Source: Flavobacterium sp. YO12
Lineage (GTDB): Bacteria > Bacteroidota > Bacteroidia > Flavobacteriales > Flavobacteriaceae
Length of the DNA stretch: 64,000 nucleotides
Direction: 5' to 3'
Assembly: GCF_004119495.1 (NCBI RefSeq)
Contig: NZ_NRQU01000009.1
Span: forward strand, 1-64,000
Below, one piece after another: positions 48,906 to 57,835 of the stretch. The translations under genes were made by a program, and so were the position numbers. Within the stretch, counting starts at the first letter, position 1. Each line of letters starts with the position of its first letter. The notes beneath the pieces were generated by a model. It made no database searches and was not told the DNA's origin. It saw nothing but the letters and a program-made list of their open reading frames with translations.

Positions 48906-50474
48906 CTATTCTGAAATTACTCTCTCCAATTTATCAGAAGCTGCAATTTCTCTTCCGTTTTTAAAGATTCTAAAACCTTTACCTTTTTTATATTTTTCTC
49001 CTGTCTTATCCCAAATAATTGTAATAATATTACCGTGATACAAAACATTATCCAGACAAAACCAATCCCATTTTTCTTGAGGAATTAACGGATTTACTTC
49101 AATTTTTTCATCTGCTCTCGGGCGCAACCCAACCAAACCTGTAATCACTAAATCGTTGAATGTTGAATGATTATAATAACGACTTCTTTCTCTGTCACCC
49201 ATTAACCAATATCCTGTTGTTTCGTCTAAATACTCGCCAAGATAAGGTTTTCCTCTGTAATACTGCGACTGAACGTACAATTCCATCTGTTTGAAATAAT
49301 CAGGTTTTGCTACATAATTCTGATTGTAATTATTCAAAACATTCGCCAAAGCCGTTAACGTCTGCGAACTTGCAAATGGCCAGATCGCTCCGTCCCATTC
49401 GCAGGTTCCCGTTCCGTGCGTTCTAAATCTTGGGCTTCTTCTCTCAGCCGTAGTCAAACCAAATGGCGCAGAAAATCCTTTTTCATCTTTAATCTGCTCC
49501 CAGGCTTTTTCAAAACCTTTACCTTTTTCAGGAAGGTTAAAATACCACGGAATAAATCCGATGGCTTCTCGAACTTGTGCTAATGTATCTTTTTCTGTAA
49601 AAGTTTCAAAAAACTCGCTTTTCTTATTCCACAATTTCGTTTCTACTAATTGTTGCAAAACATCAGCTTTTGCCTTAAATTTTGCTTCAACTTCCTTATC
49701 GCCTTTCATTTCAGCCATTTTAGAAATTGCTACAGCATTTCCATACATATAACTGTTTATCGTTGGTCTAGCATTTTGCACCTTACGCCCGCCACTTAAA
49801 GATTCTTCCATTCCGTCTTTTACATCGTGCTGCCAAAACAAACCGTCCTTACGCTGACGCTCTTTTTCCCAAACGGCATAATCCCTAACCATATCCGGGT
49901 ATAAATCCAATAAGAATTTCTCATCCTTATTTACCAAATAACGATTGTATAAAGCATCAGCCGTCCAACTGCTGAATTTATACAATTTGTTCATTGGTTT
50001 CCCATCATTTCCTCGGTACCAAAGTTTCACATCCTGCTCAATGTATTTCGGATCATGAACCCATCTGAATTCGTTAATATGATGTCCCAAAGCACAACTA
50101 ATCATATTGTATTTATCGGCATAAGAACGATCTACTAAAAACTCTGTAATCGCAAATCCTTGTGGTGTATTTTTGATATGTTTACGAACGCTCCACCAAC
50201 GGAAATAATAAATCTCCTCAAAATTCTGCTGCGGACATTCAAACAACGGAATATTCTTTTCCATCCAAGTCCACGCACTATCATTCGGAATCGCAAATTT
50301 TAAATTTTCGTCCTCCATCGTATTGAAATAATCAACATAATGTTTGAAGTTTTTTTCTTTTAAAATAACCGATTTTGCTTTTTGAGAATGTTCCGCAGTC
50401 GATTTGCAACCACTGTTTATACAAGCGACTACAATTGAAAGTGTTATTATTTTATGTTTGAAATATTGCAACAT
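48906..50474 (-). CDS. Lipoprotein with an alpha/alpha-barrel glycosidase domain (MGH1-like)
   Basis: The 522-residue protein has a lipoprotein signal (lipobox NSGC at about 20-23) and an (alpha/alpha)6-type glycosidase domain: IYYFRWWSVRKHIKNTPQGF, LGHHINEFRWVHDPKYIEQD, YPDMVRDYAVWEKERQRKDG, GTCEWDGAIWPFASSQTLTA and YYNHSTFNDLVITGLVGLRP. These resemble the MGH1/GH63-type barrel; acids in RWVHD and CEWDG are candidates for catalysis. A short beta-sandwich (HGNIITIIWDKTGEKYKKGK) closes the protein. The substrate is unknown; a pectin-derived oligosaccharide is likely from context. Confidence 0.7.
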   Translation of the reverse strand: MLQYFKHKIITLSIVVACINSGCKSTAEHSQKAKSVILKEKNFKHYVDYFNTMEDENLKFAIPNDSAWTWMEKNIPLFECPQQNFEEIYYFRWWSVRKHIKNTPQGFAITEFLVDRSYADKYNMISCALGHHINEFRWVHDPKYIEQDVKLWYRGNDGKPMNKLYKFSSWTADALYNRYLVNKDEKFLLDLYPDMVRDYAVWEKERQRKDGLFWQHDVKDGMEESLSGGRKVQNARPTINSYMYGNAVAISKMAEMKGDKEVEAKFKAKADVLQQLVETKLWNKKSEFFETFTEKDTLAQVREAIGFIPWYFNLPEKGKGFEKAWEQIKDEKGFSAPFGLTTAERRSPRFRTHGTGTCEWDGAIWPFASSQTLTALANVLNNYNQNYVAKPDYFKQMELYVQSQYYRGKPYLGEYLDETTGYWLMGDRERSRYYNHSTFNDLVITGLVGLRPRADEKIEVNPLIPQEKWDWFCLDNVLYHGNIITIIWDKTGEKYKKGKGFRIFKNGREIAASDKLERVISE

Positions 50475-50507
50475 ATTCTGTTTTTTATTTTGTTCTTTTC
50501 ATACTGT

Positions 50508-50613
50508 TTTGTCATTTCGACCGAAGGGAGAAATCACACGCGGGATTCGACAAAGATTGGCGACATTCTGTGCGGAGTTTCTAGTGTGATTTCTCGTTCC
50601 TCGAAATTACAAA
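50508..50613. repeat. Palindromic repeat family 1, copy E (mixed arms)
   Basis: The left arm TTTGTCATTTCGACCGAAGG plus GAGAAATCACAC is of the copy C type. The right arm GTGTGATTTCTCGTTCCTCG continues into AAATTACAAA, of the copy A type with changes. Confidence 0.82.
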
Positions 50614-50629
50614 CTAGACTTATAATATA

Positions 50630-53080
50630 TTAATTCCCAGTAAAAATATACGTCTGTCCCGCTTTCATATTCACATCGTAAATATTGTACGTTGGCAATT
50701 GAACTTTAGGCAATTTTGCTTCATTAGAAATAATCGGTTTCTTCACTTCCACATCATAAAACAACGGATTTGAATTTTTCCCTTTTGCTTTTTTGATTGA
50801 AGAACCGCTTAATGTATTCTCTACTTTCAATCTACAGTTTCCTCCAATTTTAGAATAAATTTTTAAAGTCGAAACTTTGTTATTTTTCCAAGTCATATCG
50901 ATTACGAAACCGCCTCTTGCTACTAAGCCTTTTATGCTTCCGTCTTTCCAAACCGTTGGTAAAGCAGGCAGTAACTGAATTGCATCTTCCTGACTCTGCA
51001 TCAGCATTTCGGCAAAACCGGCAGTACATCCAAAATTTCCATCAATTTGAAATGGCTGATGTGCATCTAACATATTCGGATACGTTCCTCCTCCTTTTCT
51101 TTGATCTGCTGTTACCAAATGCAATTGATCCTGAATCAATTTATAAGCGTGATTTCCATCTAATAATCTTGCCCACAAATTCACTTTCCATCCCATTGAC
51201 CAGCCTGTAGATTCGTCTGTTCTGTAAATCAATGATTGTTTTGCTGCTTCAAATAATTCTGGTGTTTTGATTGGCGAAATCTGATTGCTCGGATACAATC
51301 CGTACAAATGCGAAACGTGTCTGTGATTGTCTTTTGGATTGTCCCAATCGTCCTGCCATTCCTGTAATTGATTGTATTTTCCCACTTTCATTGGAGGCAT
51401 TTTTGCCAAAGCATCGCTTACTTTTTTCACATAAACTGCATCTGGTGAAACTAAAGCTGAAGCTTCGATAACATGGGTAAACAAATCGAAAACTAGCTGA
51501 TTATCCATTGTGGTTCCTGATGCAATAGTCGATTTTCCAGTTCCGCCTGCGTGTGTATTTTCAGGTGAACTTGACGGAACGACCACTAAATATTTTGTGT
51601 TTGGATCTATCACCATAAAATCCAAAAAGAAATCAGCTGCGCCTTTCATGATCGGATAAATTTCTGCTAAATATTTTTTGTCGCCTGTATATAAATATCT
51701 TTCCCATAAATCCTGACAAACCCAGGCGCCTCCTGTCGGCCACATTCCCGAAGCAGCTGAATCTACCGGAGCAGTAACACGCCAAATATCGGTGTTGTGG
51801 TGTAAAACCCAACCGCTGGCATTGTACATCATTCTTGCTGTTTCTGCACCAGTTACACTTAATTCTTTTGCCATTTGCACAAACGGTTCATGCATTTCTT
51901 GAAGATTCGTTACTTGTGCTGGCCAGTAATTCATTTCGGCATTGATGTTTGTGGTGTATTTACTGTCCCAAGGCGGAGTCACCATATCGTTCCATATTCC
52001 TTGTAAATTTGCTGGCTGACCGCCTGGCTGTGAACTTGAAATTAAAAGATAACGCCCGAATTGGAAATACAAACTCGCTAATTGTGGGTCAAATTGTTTC
52101 GAGAAATCTCGGATTCTTTCGTTTGTTGGTTTCTTAATCAAATCATTAGAACCTAAATTTAAAGATACTCTGTTGAAGAATTTTTGATAATAATCGACAT
52201 GAGCTTTCTTTATCGTCTCAAAATCTTTTGTTTCCGCTTTAGCTAAATAATCTTTGCTTTTTGCAATTTCATCTCCTGAAATATCCTGATAGTTTTTGAA
52301 GTTCGTTGCAATCGAAATGTACAAAGTCACTTCATCGGCTTTGTTGATACTTAAAACGCCGTTACTTGCATCGATTTGGCCGCCTTTGTTTTTAGCGGTT
52401 AATCGGCCTTGGAATTTTACTTTTCCTTTTACATTTTCAAAATTTGTTCCAGTTCCCGAAAGTATAATCTGGTTTCTTTCTGTCGAAGCAACCGTTTTAT
52501 CAATCGGACTGTTCATGAAAACATTACAAGTAATCTGTCCTGGCTGACTCGCAGTAAGTTTCACCACAATGACCTGATCTGAAAATGCGGTTAGAATTTC
52601 CCTTGTAAATTCAACACCGTTTACTTTGTATTTTACTTTCGCTGTAGCGTTACTGATATCTAAATCACGATAATAGTCAGTATATTTTTGATGTTCGTTG
52701 AACGAAATATAAACGCTTCCAAAAGTCTGATACGGCATTCCGTCATTCGTCTGCGACATAATATCCTGTGTTGCTAAATCCTGCGCTTCATCAAATTTTC
52801 CATCAAAAATTAACTGTCGAACAATTGGAAGTGCTTTTATTGATTTGGAATGTGCATTACTGTTTGGAGAACCTGCCCAGATTGTTTCTTCGTTCAATTG
52901 TAAACGTTCTACTGCTGGATCGCCAAAAACCATTGCTCCCAAACGTCCATTACCCAAAGGCAAGGCTTCGTTCCAGATGGATGCAGGTTTATCATACCAT
53001 AATTTTAGGTCGCTTTGAGCTGTTGCTGTTAAGGAAAAAATCCCAAGACAAATCGCCTTTATTTTAATTTTCAATCTCAT
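50630..53080 (-). CDS. GH95 alpha-L-fucosidase or alpha-L-galactosidase, exported
   Basis: The 816 residues have a signal peptide (ends TATAQ), the GH95 N-terminal domain (LWYDKPASIWNEALPLGNGR, LGAMVFGDPAVERLQLNEET, IWAGSP), a linker beta region, the alpha/alpha-barrel (WNDMVTPPWDSKYTTNINAE, MNYWPAQVTNLQEMHEPF, GWVLHHNTDIWRVTAPVDSA, MWPTGGAWVCQDLWERYLYT, VSHLYGLYPSNQI, DESTGWSMGWKVNLWARLLD) and a C-terminal beta-sandwich. Asn/Glu/Asp residues in these stretches form the inverting active site. In pectin loci, GH95 enzymes remove L-fucose or L-galactose from RG-II or xyloglucan side chains. The length is normal. Confidence 0.92.
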   Translation of the reverse strand: MRLKIKIKAICLGIFSLTATAQSDLKLWYDKPASIWNEALPLGNGRLGAMVFGDPAVERLQLNEETIWAGSPNSNAHSKSIKALPIVRQLIFDGKFDEAQDLATQDIMSQTNDGMPYQTFGSVYISFNEHQKYTDYYRDLDISNATAKVKYKVNGVEFTREILTAFSDQVIVVKLTASQPGQITCNVFMNSPIDKTVASTERNQIILSGTGTNFENVKGKVKFQGRLTAKNKGGQIDASNGVLSINKADEVTLYISIATNFKNYQDISGDEIAKSKDYLAKAETKDFETIKKAHVDYYQKFFNRVSLNLGSNDLIKKPTNERIRDFSKQFDPQLASLYFQFGRYLLISSSQPGGQPANLQGIWNDMVTPPWDSKYTTNINAEMNYWPAQVTNLQEMHEPFVQMAKELSVTGAETARMMYNASGWVLHHNTDIWRVTAPVDSAASGMWPTGGAWVCQDLWERYLYTGDKKYLAEIYPIMKGAADFFLDFMVIDPNTKYLVVVPSSSPENTHAGGTGKSTIASGTTMDNQLVFDLFTHVIEASALVSPDAVYVKKVSDALAKMPPMKVGKYNQLQEWQDDWDNPKDNHRHVSHLYGLYPSNQISPIKTPELFEAAKQSLIYRTDESTGWSMGWKVNLWARLLDGNHAYKLIQDQLHLVTADQRKGGGTYPNMLDAHQPFQIDGNFGCTAGFAEMLMQSQEDAIQLLPALPTVWKDGSIKGLVARGGFVIDMTWKNNKVSTLKIYSKIGGNCRLKVENTLSGSSIKKAKGKNSNPLFYDVEVKKPIISNEAKLPKVQLPTYNIYDVNMKAGQTYIFTGN

Positions 53081-53092
53081 ACTTATATTTTT

Positions 53093-53336
53093 TTTTCGCC
53101 ACGAATTACACGAATTGCACTAATTTCTTTTTTAATTTTTATTTCAATTTCTCTAATTTGTTTTGCCACAGATTAAATGGATTATTTGGATTTTTTTATC
53201 TCCATAATCTGTTAAATCTGCGAGAGTAATTTTTCCCGCAGATTTAGCAGATTTAGCGGATTTTCTAATCAGTGGAAATCCTTTAATCTGTGGCAAAAAA
53301 AAAATAATTCGTGTAAATTCGTGAAATTCGTGGCTA
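53093..53336. repeat. Nested palindromic repeat family 2
   Basis: The outer arms CGCCACGAATTACACGAATT and TAAATTCGTGAAATTCGTGG enclose an inner pair: TTGCCACAGATTAAATGGAT and AATCCTTTAATCTGTGGCAA, with AATCTGCGAGAGTAA and CCGCAGATTTAGCAGATTTA in the middle. It is one repeat set inside another between the GH95 and esterase genes. Confidence 0.75.
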
Positions 53337-53341
53337 TAAAT

Positions 53342-54760
53342 CTATTTTTTAACCTCGTAAACTTTCAGATTTTTTTCTCCGAACATTTCATATAATTTGT
53401 TGATGTCTTTCAATGCGTTTTTTGGTAGTTTTTCTCCTTTATCTCCAAAAACCAGCAGTTTTTCTTTTGACTCAATTACGCAAGTCGATTCGTCAATTTC
53501 GCCTTTATCGTTCTTCACTTTATTCAAATCTAAGTTTAAATATTTGGCCATAAACGGATACAAAGCCATACGTTTTGAAATTCCGAAATCGTGGCCTTCT
53601 TTTGCAAAATGAGCATTTTCGACTAAATCTTTCTTTCCGTACAATTCATACGTTCTTTGGATAAAAGGGAATTCCATTTCGGGAACTGCAAGCGTCCAGT
53701 CTTTTCCGTCAGAAACAATCAATTGTGGTTTTGGAGCCATCATAGCTGAGATTTCCGCATTATTGGTTCCATTTCCGCATAAGTGAATTCCACGTCCGCT
53801 TTCGCATGGACAACCGCCTGAAAAGTGAGAGGAAACCATTACAACCGGAGCCGAAACTTTTACACGATCATCAATTGCAGCTAAAAACATCGTGTGTGAT
53901 CCCCCACCAGAACCTCCCGTTACACCAACTCTTGATATATCAGCATTTTTTACGGTTGCTAAATAATCCAATAAACGGATTCCTGTCAACAACTGGACTG
54001 TCGATGCGATGCTGTTTCTGTGTGTTTCTTCTGGAAATTGTAGTAACGATTCTCCCCAGGCAAATAAATCGTAACCGACTACAATGGCGCCCATTTTTGC
54101 CATCATAGCACAACGGTACTGTTCGTCTTTTCTGTATCTACCGTCTCCAAAATGCCCATCTGGTGTGATAATTACAGCTGACTTCTTATTCAACGGATAC
54201 GGTTTGTAAATCGATCCTGTGGCATAAACGCCTGGCAAAACTTCTAAAGCAATATTTTCGACGCTATAATCTTTATAAATTCTTTTTGGAGTTAAAATAG
54301 GTTTTGATTTTGGCATTGGCGGCGCTTTGTCCAGACCAAACGAAGTGATCATACAAGCTTTTAACTCTGCTTTGCGTTTTTCCCATTGTTCTTTGGTCGA
54401 ATAAAGGCTTTCTAAATAAAACAAACGCTCTTTTCCTTTATCTACCGAAACTTTATGGTTTTCATACTTGCGTATGATGTAGGTTCCATCGGGTTGTTTA
54501 AAATACATTAATTCAAACGGCGCTAAAATATTGGTCAGCGAAAGCGGCAGATTTCCTGATTCAATTCTCCAATCGGCATAATCCAGTTCTTTTCCTTTCA
54601 GTAATCCTCTGTCGTCGTTGATGGTTACGTTAAAAGTAGTTTCTATTTTCTTTAAAGTTTCTGAAACCGGTTTTCTAAAATTAGTATCAGAAGTACTTTG
54701 CGCATTGACAAATGTCAAAGCAAAAATAGAAACTAGGAAGATGTATTTTAAATTTTTCAT
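53342..54760 (-). CDS. Exported alpha/beta-hydrolase, acetylesterase-like
   Basis: The 472 residues have a signal peptide (ends FVNAQ). The first 110 residues form a small separate part (FNVTINDDRGLLKGKELDYA). The rest is an alpha/beta-hydrolase: AVIITPDGHFGDGRYRKDE, VGYDLFAWGESLLQFPEETH, nucleophile elbow VGVTGGSGGGSHTMFLAAID (Ser in G-G-S-G-G-G), VMVSSHFSGGCPCESGRGIH and the His in AKEGHDFGISKR. Acetylxylan- and rhamnogalacturonan-acetylesterases of this sort take O-acetyl groups off pectin or hemicellulose. The exact substrate is uncertain. It lies between GH95 and GH78 genes on the same strand. Confidence 0.75.
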   Translation of the reverse strand: MKNLKYIFLVSIFALTFVNAQSTSDTNFRKPVSETLKKIETTFNVTINDDRGLLKGKELDYADWRIESGNLPLSLTNILAPFELMYFKQPDGTYIIRKYENHKVSVDKGKERLFYLESLYSTKEQWEKRKAELKACMITSFGLDKAPPMPKSKPILTPKRIYKDYSVENIALEVLPGVYATGSIYKPYPLNKKSAVIITPDGHFGDGRYRKDEQYRCAMMAKMGAIVVGYDLFAWGESLLQFPEETHRNSIASTVQLLTGIRLLDYLATVKNADISRVGVTGGSGGGSHTMFLAAIDDRVKVSAPVVMVSSHFSGGCPCESGRGIHLCGNGTNNAEISAMMAPKPQLIVSDGKDWTLAVPEMEFPFIQRTYELYGKKDLVENAHFAKEGHDFGISKRMALYPFMAKYLNLDLNKVKNDKGEIDESTCVIESKEKLLVFGDKGEKLPKNALKDINKLYEMFGEKNLKVYEVKK

Positions 54761-54785
54761 TTTAATATTGTTGTGTGTTGGTGCG

Positions 54786-54909
54786 CTGATGAAACAGATT
54801 TACTTCGTAAAGACGCGGATAAAAACGGATTTTCTTTTCCTAAAACAAATAAAAAAATCCGTGTCAATCAGCGTTTTCGCGATAGCGAATCCGTCTCATC
54901 CGCGTTCCA
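54786..54909. repeat. Intergenic repeat family 4 (TTCGCGATAGCGAA), copy 1
   Basis: CTGATGAAACAGATTTACTT, CGTAAAGACGCGGATAAAAA, CGTTTTCGCGATAGCGAATC and CGTCTCATCCGCGTTCCA occur in order. The same order occurs at 57712-57830. The ends pair as an inverted repeat (GATGAAAC / GTCTCATC) and TTCGCGATAGCGAA is a palindrome. Confidence 0.75.
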
Positions 54910-57690
54910 TTATATTGTGCATTCTATTATATAAATTCCAGATCCTAATTCTAAAAATGGCTTTTTATCTTTTTCATTATAACCTGCTCTAACCTTTTTA
55001 TTATCAATTTTTATTTCTGAATTTTTAGCAACTGGTAATTTTACTGTCGCTGTTGTATTCACAGGAATCTGAACTGTCAGAATAAATTTGCCGCCTTTCT
55101 TTTCCCAAGAAGAAGCAATTTTTCCGTAAACCGATTGATAGTCCGCTTTTGCGAAAGTCATGTCGCCCACCACTTCCGGCTGAATAAAGAAATGTTTGAA
55201 ACCCGGTTTATCAGGATCGGACATAATTCCGGCTAAACTTTGGTAAAACCATTCTTCGATTTGCCCTAACATAAAGTGATTCCACGAATTTCCTTTTCTC
55301 GGATCCCATTGTTCCGTTAAAGTGGTCAAGCCAAATTTAATCTGAAAACCGTAACCCGGCGCATCGTAATGATTGTGCATTCTGTACATAGTTTCGTTTT
55401 CGCCATTTCTTGCCAAAGCCTGAAATAAGTAACGATTTCCAACATCTCCCGTTGTCAAACGATCTCCTTTTTCTTTGATATCAGCTAGTAAATTCTGCAT
55501 TACATCTTCTTTATACTGAGGCTCCACAATATCCATAAATATCGGAACGGCATTGCTAAACTGACTACTTGTTCCGTATTGTTTGGTTTCTTCATTGAAA
55601 AACTCCTTATTGAAAGCTGTTTTAATTTCTGAAGCCAACGTATTGTATTTCTCAAAATCTTCGGTTTTTCCTAGCAATTTTGATGCTTTCGCCGTTAAAT
55701 ATGCTCCATAATAATAATGAGAAGTGGCAGAAAGCGCAATCGGACTATTTTTAGAATATCCCGCAGGATGTGTTCCGTAATCGTACCAATCGCCTAATCC
55801 GTGCGAAACGATGTTGTTTGTCGCTTTCGTTCCTAAATAATCGACGTACTTTTTCATTATCGGATAATATTTTTCTAATAATGAAGCATCACCGTAATAT
55901 TCATAATACATCCAAGGCAGAATTACGCCTGTAACTCCCCATTCTGGAGAATCGGTAAAATCGCCTCCAAAGATTACATATTCTGGAACAATTGTCGGAA
56001 TTAAACCATTCTCTCTTTGTGAATCAGAAATATTCTGCATCGTTGCAGGAAGGAAAGTCTGAAGATTATAATTGAACATCAAACCTGGACCATTCAATTG
56101 AATTTCTTCGAGCCAGCCTAACTTTTCACGTTGCGGACAATCCGTAAAAACACTTTGAAAATTACTTTTGATTGAATTGTTTATCAATTCGTGTGTTTTG
56201 TTGAAAATGTCGTTCGAACATGAAAAACTTCCTGCTTCTCCAGCCGAATTGTAAATGAAATTCGATTTTAAATCAACCAAAGTTGGAAGATCTTTATTTT
56301 TATCTTCTTTGTAATTAATGTTTTCAATTTGAACATATTGATAACCGTAGAAACTAAATTTTGGCGTCCATTCTTCAAATCCATCGCCTTTTAAAGTGTA
56401 ATCGTAGTAATACGGTTTTCCAGATCTTCCTTGCGCAATTGTTCCTTCTTCATTTAAGCCTTCAGCAACCCAAACACGAATCGACTGTCCTCTTTTTCCT
56501 TTTACTTTGATAGTCGGAAATCCTGAAAGATTCTGTCCCATATCAAAAACATAGAAATTTGGTTTCAGTTCTTTTACGGTTTTAACTTCGTATTGTTTCT
56601 GAATCGTAATCGGTGGCGCTGTCTGAGGTCTTAAAACTCCTTTTGGTACTTCCTGAATGACTACTTTTTTCCAATCTCTATCTTTGAAACCTTTACGATT
56701 CCAATCTTTCTGCTCTAAATTGGCATTGTAATCTTCTCCTCCAAAAATACTGTTATACGTAATCGGACTTTTGCTGTATTTCCAGCTTCCATCAGATTTT
56801 ATAATTTCTTCTGAACCGTCATTATACTTGATTTTCATTTTAAAGAATAAAGTCGGCGGGCCAAAACTCACAAAAAATTTCGTATATCTTTCTGCCAATG
56901 TGTTGTACATTCCGTTTCCTAACAAAACACCAATTACGTTATCGCCTTTTTGAAATTCTTTTGTGCTTAATTCGTAAACATTGTAATTAACGGTTTTATC
57001 ATAATCTGTCCACAAAGGCGCAAATTGGCTGTTACCCACTTTTTTTCCGTTGATGGTTAATTCGTAATGTCCCAAACCTGAAATATAAATAACGGCTTCT
57101 TTGATTTCTTTTTTTATTTCGAAAGGTTTACGAAGCATGATACTTCTGCGTGCCAAAGAATCAGAAGCATTGATAAACGAGTTCTTTTTTTCTCTGTTGA
57201 AAGTGGCGGTATGGTAGTTTCTGCCTTCCGGCAAATGACTATCGGCTTTGGTAATCGCACCAATCCAAGTCGGATTTAAATCTGATTCCAGCGGCGCCGT
57301 TCTGAACGAAGCGGTTCTACTCCATTTTGAAATTTTTCCTGATTGGTTCCAAACTTTAACCTTCCAGAAATATTTGGTTTCATTTTTTAATGGTTTTCCG
57401 TTATAAACGATATGCAGGTTTTTATCGGTATTTACTCTTCCCGAATTCCAAATATCTCCATCATCATTGTCTAGTTTTTCTGCAGAAGAAGCCACTAAAA
57501 TAAGATAAGCTATTTGTGATGCATCAGATTCTTTTGAAACCAACTGCCAGCTCAATCTCGGCTGATTCTGAACCACTGCTAATGGATTTTCAGCCATTTC
57601 TGTTGTTAAACGTACAGGCAGAATTTGTCCATTTGAAATGAAAGTAATTAAAAAGCTAAATCCTAATAATATGTTTTTGAAATTCTTCAT
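54910..57690 (-). CDS. Alpha-L-rhamnosidase, GH78 (second copy)
   Basis: The 926-residue exported enzyme has a signal peptide (ends FISNGQ), fibronectin-like start (LTTEMAENPLAVVQNQPRLS), beta domains (MLRKPFEIKKEIKEAVIYIS, GHYELTINGKKVGNSQFAPL), an alpha/alpha-barrel with VFTDCPQREKLGWLEEIQLN (about 520) and AYFGFQ-like VGNRYLFQALARNGENETMY, GYGFQIKFGLTTLTEQWDPR, and a C-terminal sandwich. The catalytic stretch differs from the first GH78 (REKLGWLEE instead of NERQPWLGD), marking another subfamily. It is followed by the esterase gene and preceded by the BNR/LamG-like gene. Confidence 0.93.
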   Translation of the reverse strand: MKNFKNILLGFSFLITFISNGQILPVRLTTEMAENPLAVVQNQPRLSWQLVSKESDASQIAYLILVASSAEKLDNDDGDIWNSGRVNTDKNLHIVYNGKPLKNETKYFWKVKVWNQSGKISKWSRTASFRTAPLESDLNPTWIGAITKADSHLPEGRNYHTATFNREKKNSFINASDSLARRSIMLRKPFEIKKEIKEAVIYISGLGHYELTINGKKVGNSQFAPLWTDYDKTVNYNVYELSTKEFQKGDNVIGVLLGNGMYNTLAERYTKFFVSFGPPTLFFKMKIKYNDGSEEIIKSDGSWKYSKSPITYNSIFGGEDYNANLEQKDWNRKGFKDRDWKKVVIQEVPKGVLRPQTAPPITIQKQYEVKTVKELKPNFYVFDMGQNLSGFPTIKVKGKRGQSIRVWVAEGLNEEGTIAQGRSGKPYYYDYTLKGDGFEEWTPKFSFYGYQYVQIENINYKEDKNKDLPTLVDLKSNFIYNSAGEAGSFSCSNDIFNKTHELINNSIKSNFQSVFTDCPQREKLGWLEEIQLNGPGLMFNYNLQTFLPATMQNISDSQRENGLIPTIVPEYVIFGGDFTDSPEWGVTGVILPWMYYEYYGDASLLEKYYPIMKKYVDYLGTKATNNIVSHGLGDWYDYGTHPAGYSKNSPIALSATSHYYYGAYLTAKASKLLGKTEDFEKYNTLASEIKTAFNKEFFNEETKQYGTSSQFSNAVPIFMDIVEPQYKEDVMQNLLADIKEKGDRLTTGDVGNRYLFQALARNGENETMYRMHNHYDAPGYGFQIKFGLTTLTEQWDPRKGNSWNHFMLGQIEEWFYQSLAGIMSDPDKPGFKHFFIQPEVVGDMTFAKADYQSVYGKIASSWEKKGGKFILTVQIPVNTTATVKLPVAKNSEIKIDNKKVRAGYNEKDKKPFLELGSGIYIIECTI

Positions 57691-57711
57691 TCTAACTTTT
57701 AAAATTGAACA

Positions 57712-57830
57712 CTGATGAAACTGATTTACTTCGTAAAGACGCAGATAAAACGGATTTTTTCTCTTTAAAAATATAAAATTCGTGCCAATCTGCGTTTTCG
57801 CGATAGCGAATCAGTTTCATCCGCGTTCCA
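57712..57830. repeat. Intergenic repeat family 4, copy 2
   Basis: CTGATGAAACTGATTTACTT, CGTAAAGACGCAGATAAAAC, CGTTTTCGCGATAGCGAATC and AGTTTCATCCGCGTTCCA match copy 1 at 54786-54909 in order, with only scattered changes. Confidence 0.75.
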
Positions 57831-57835
57831 TAATT

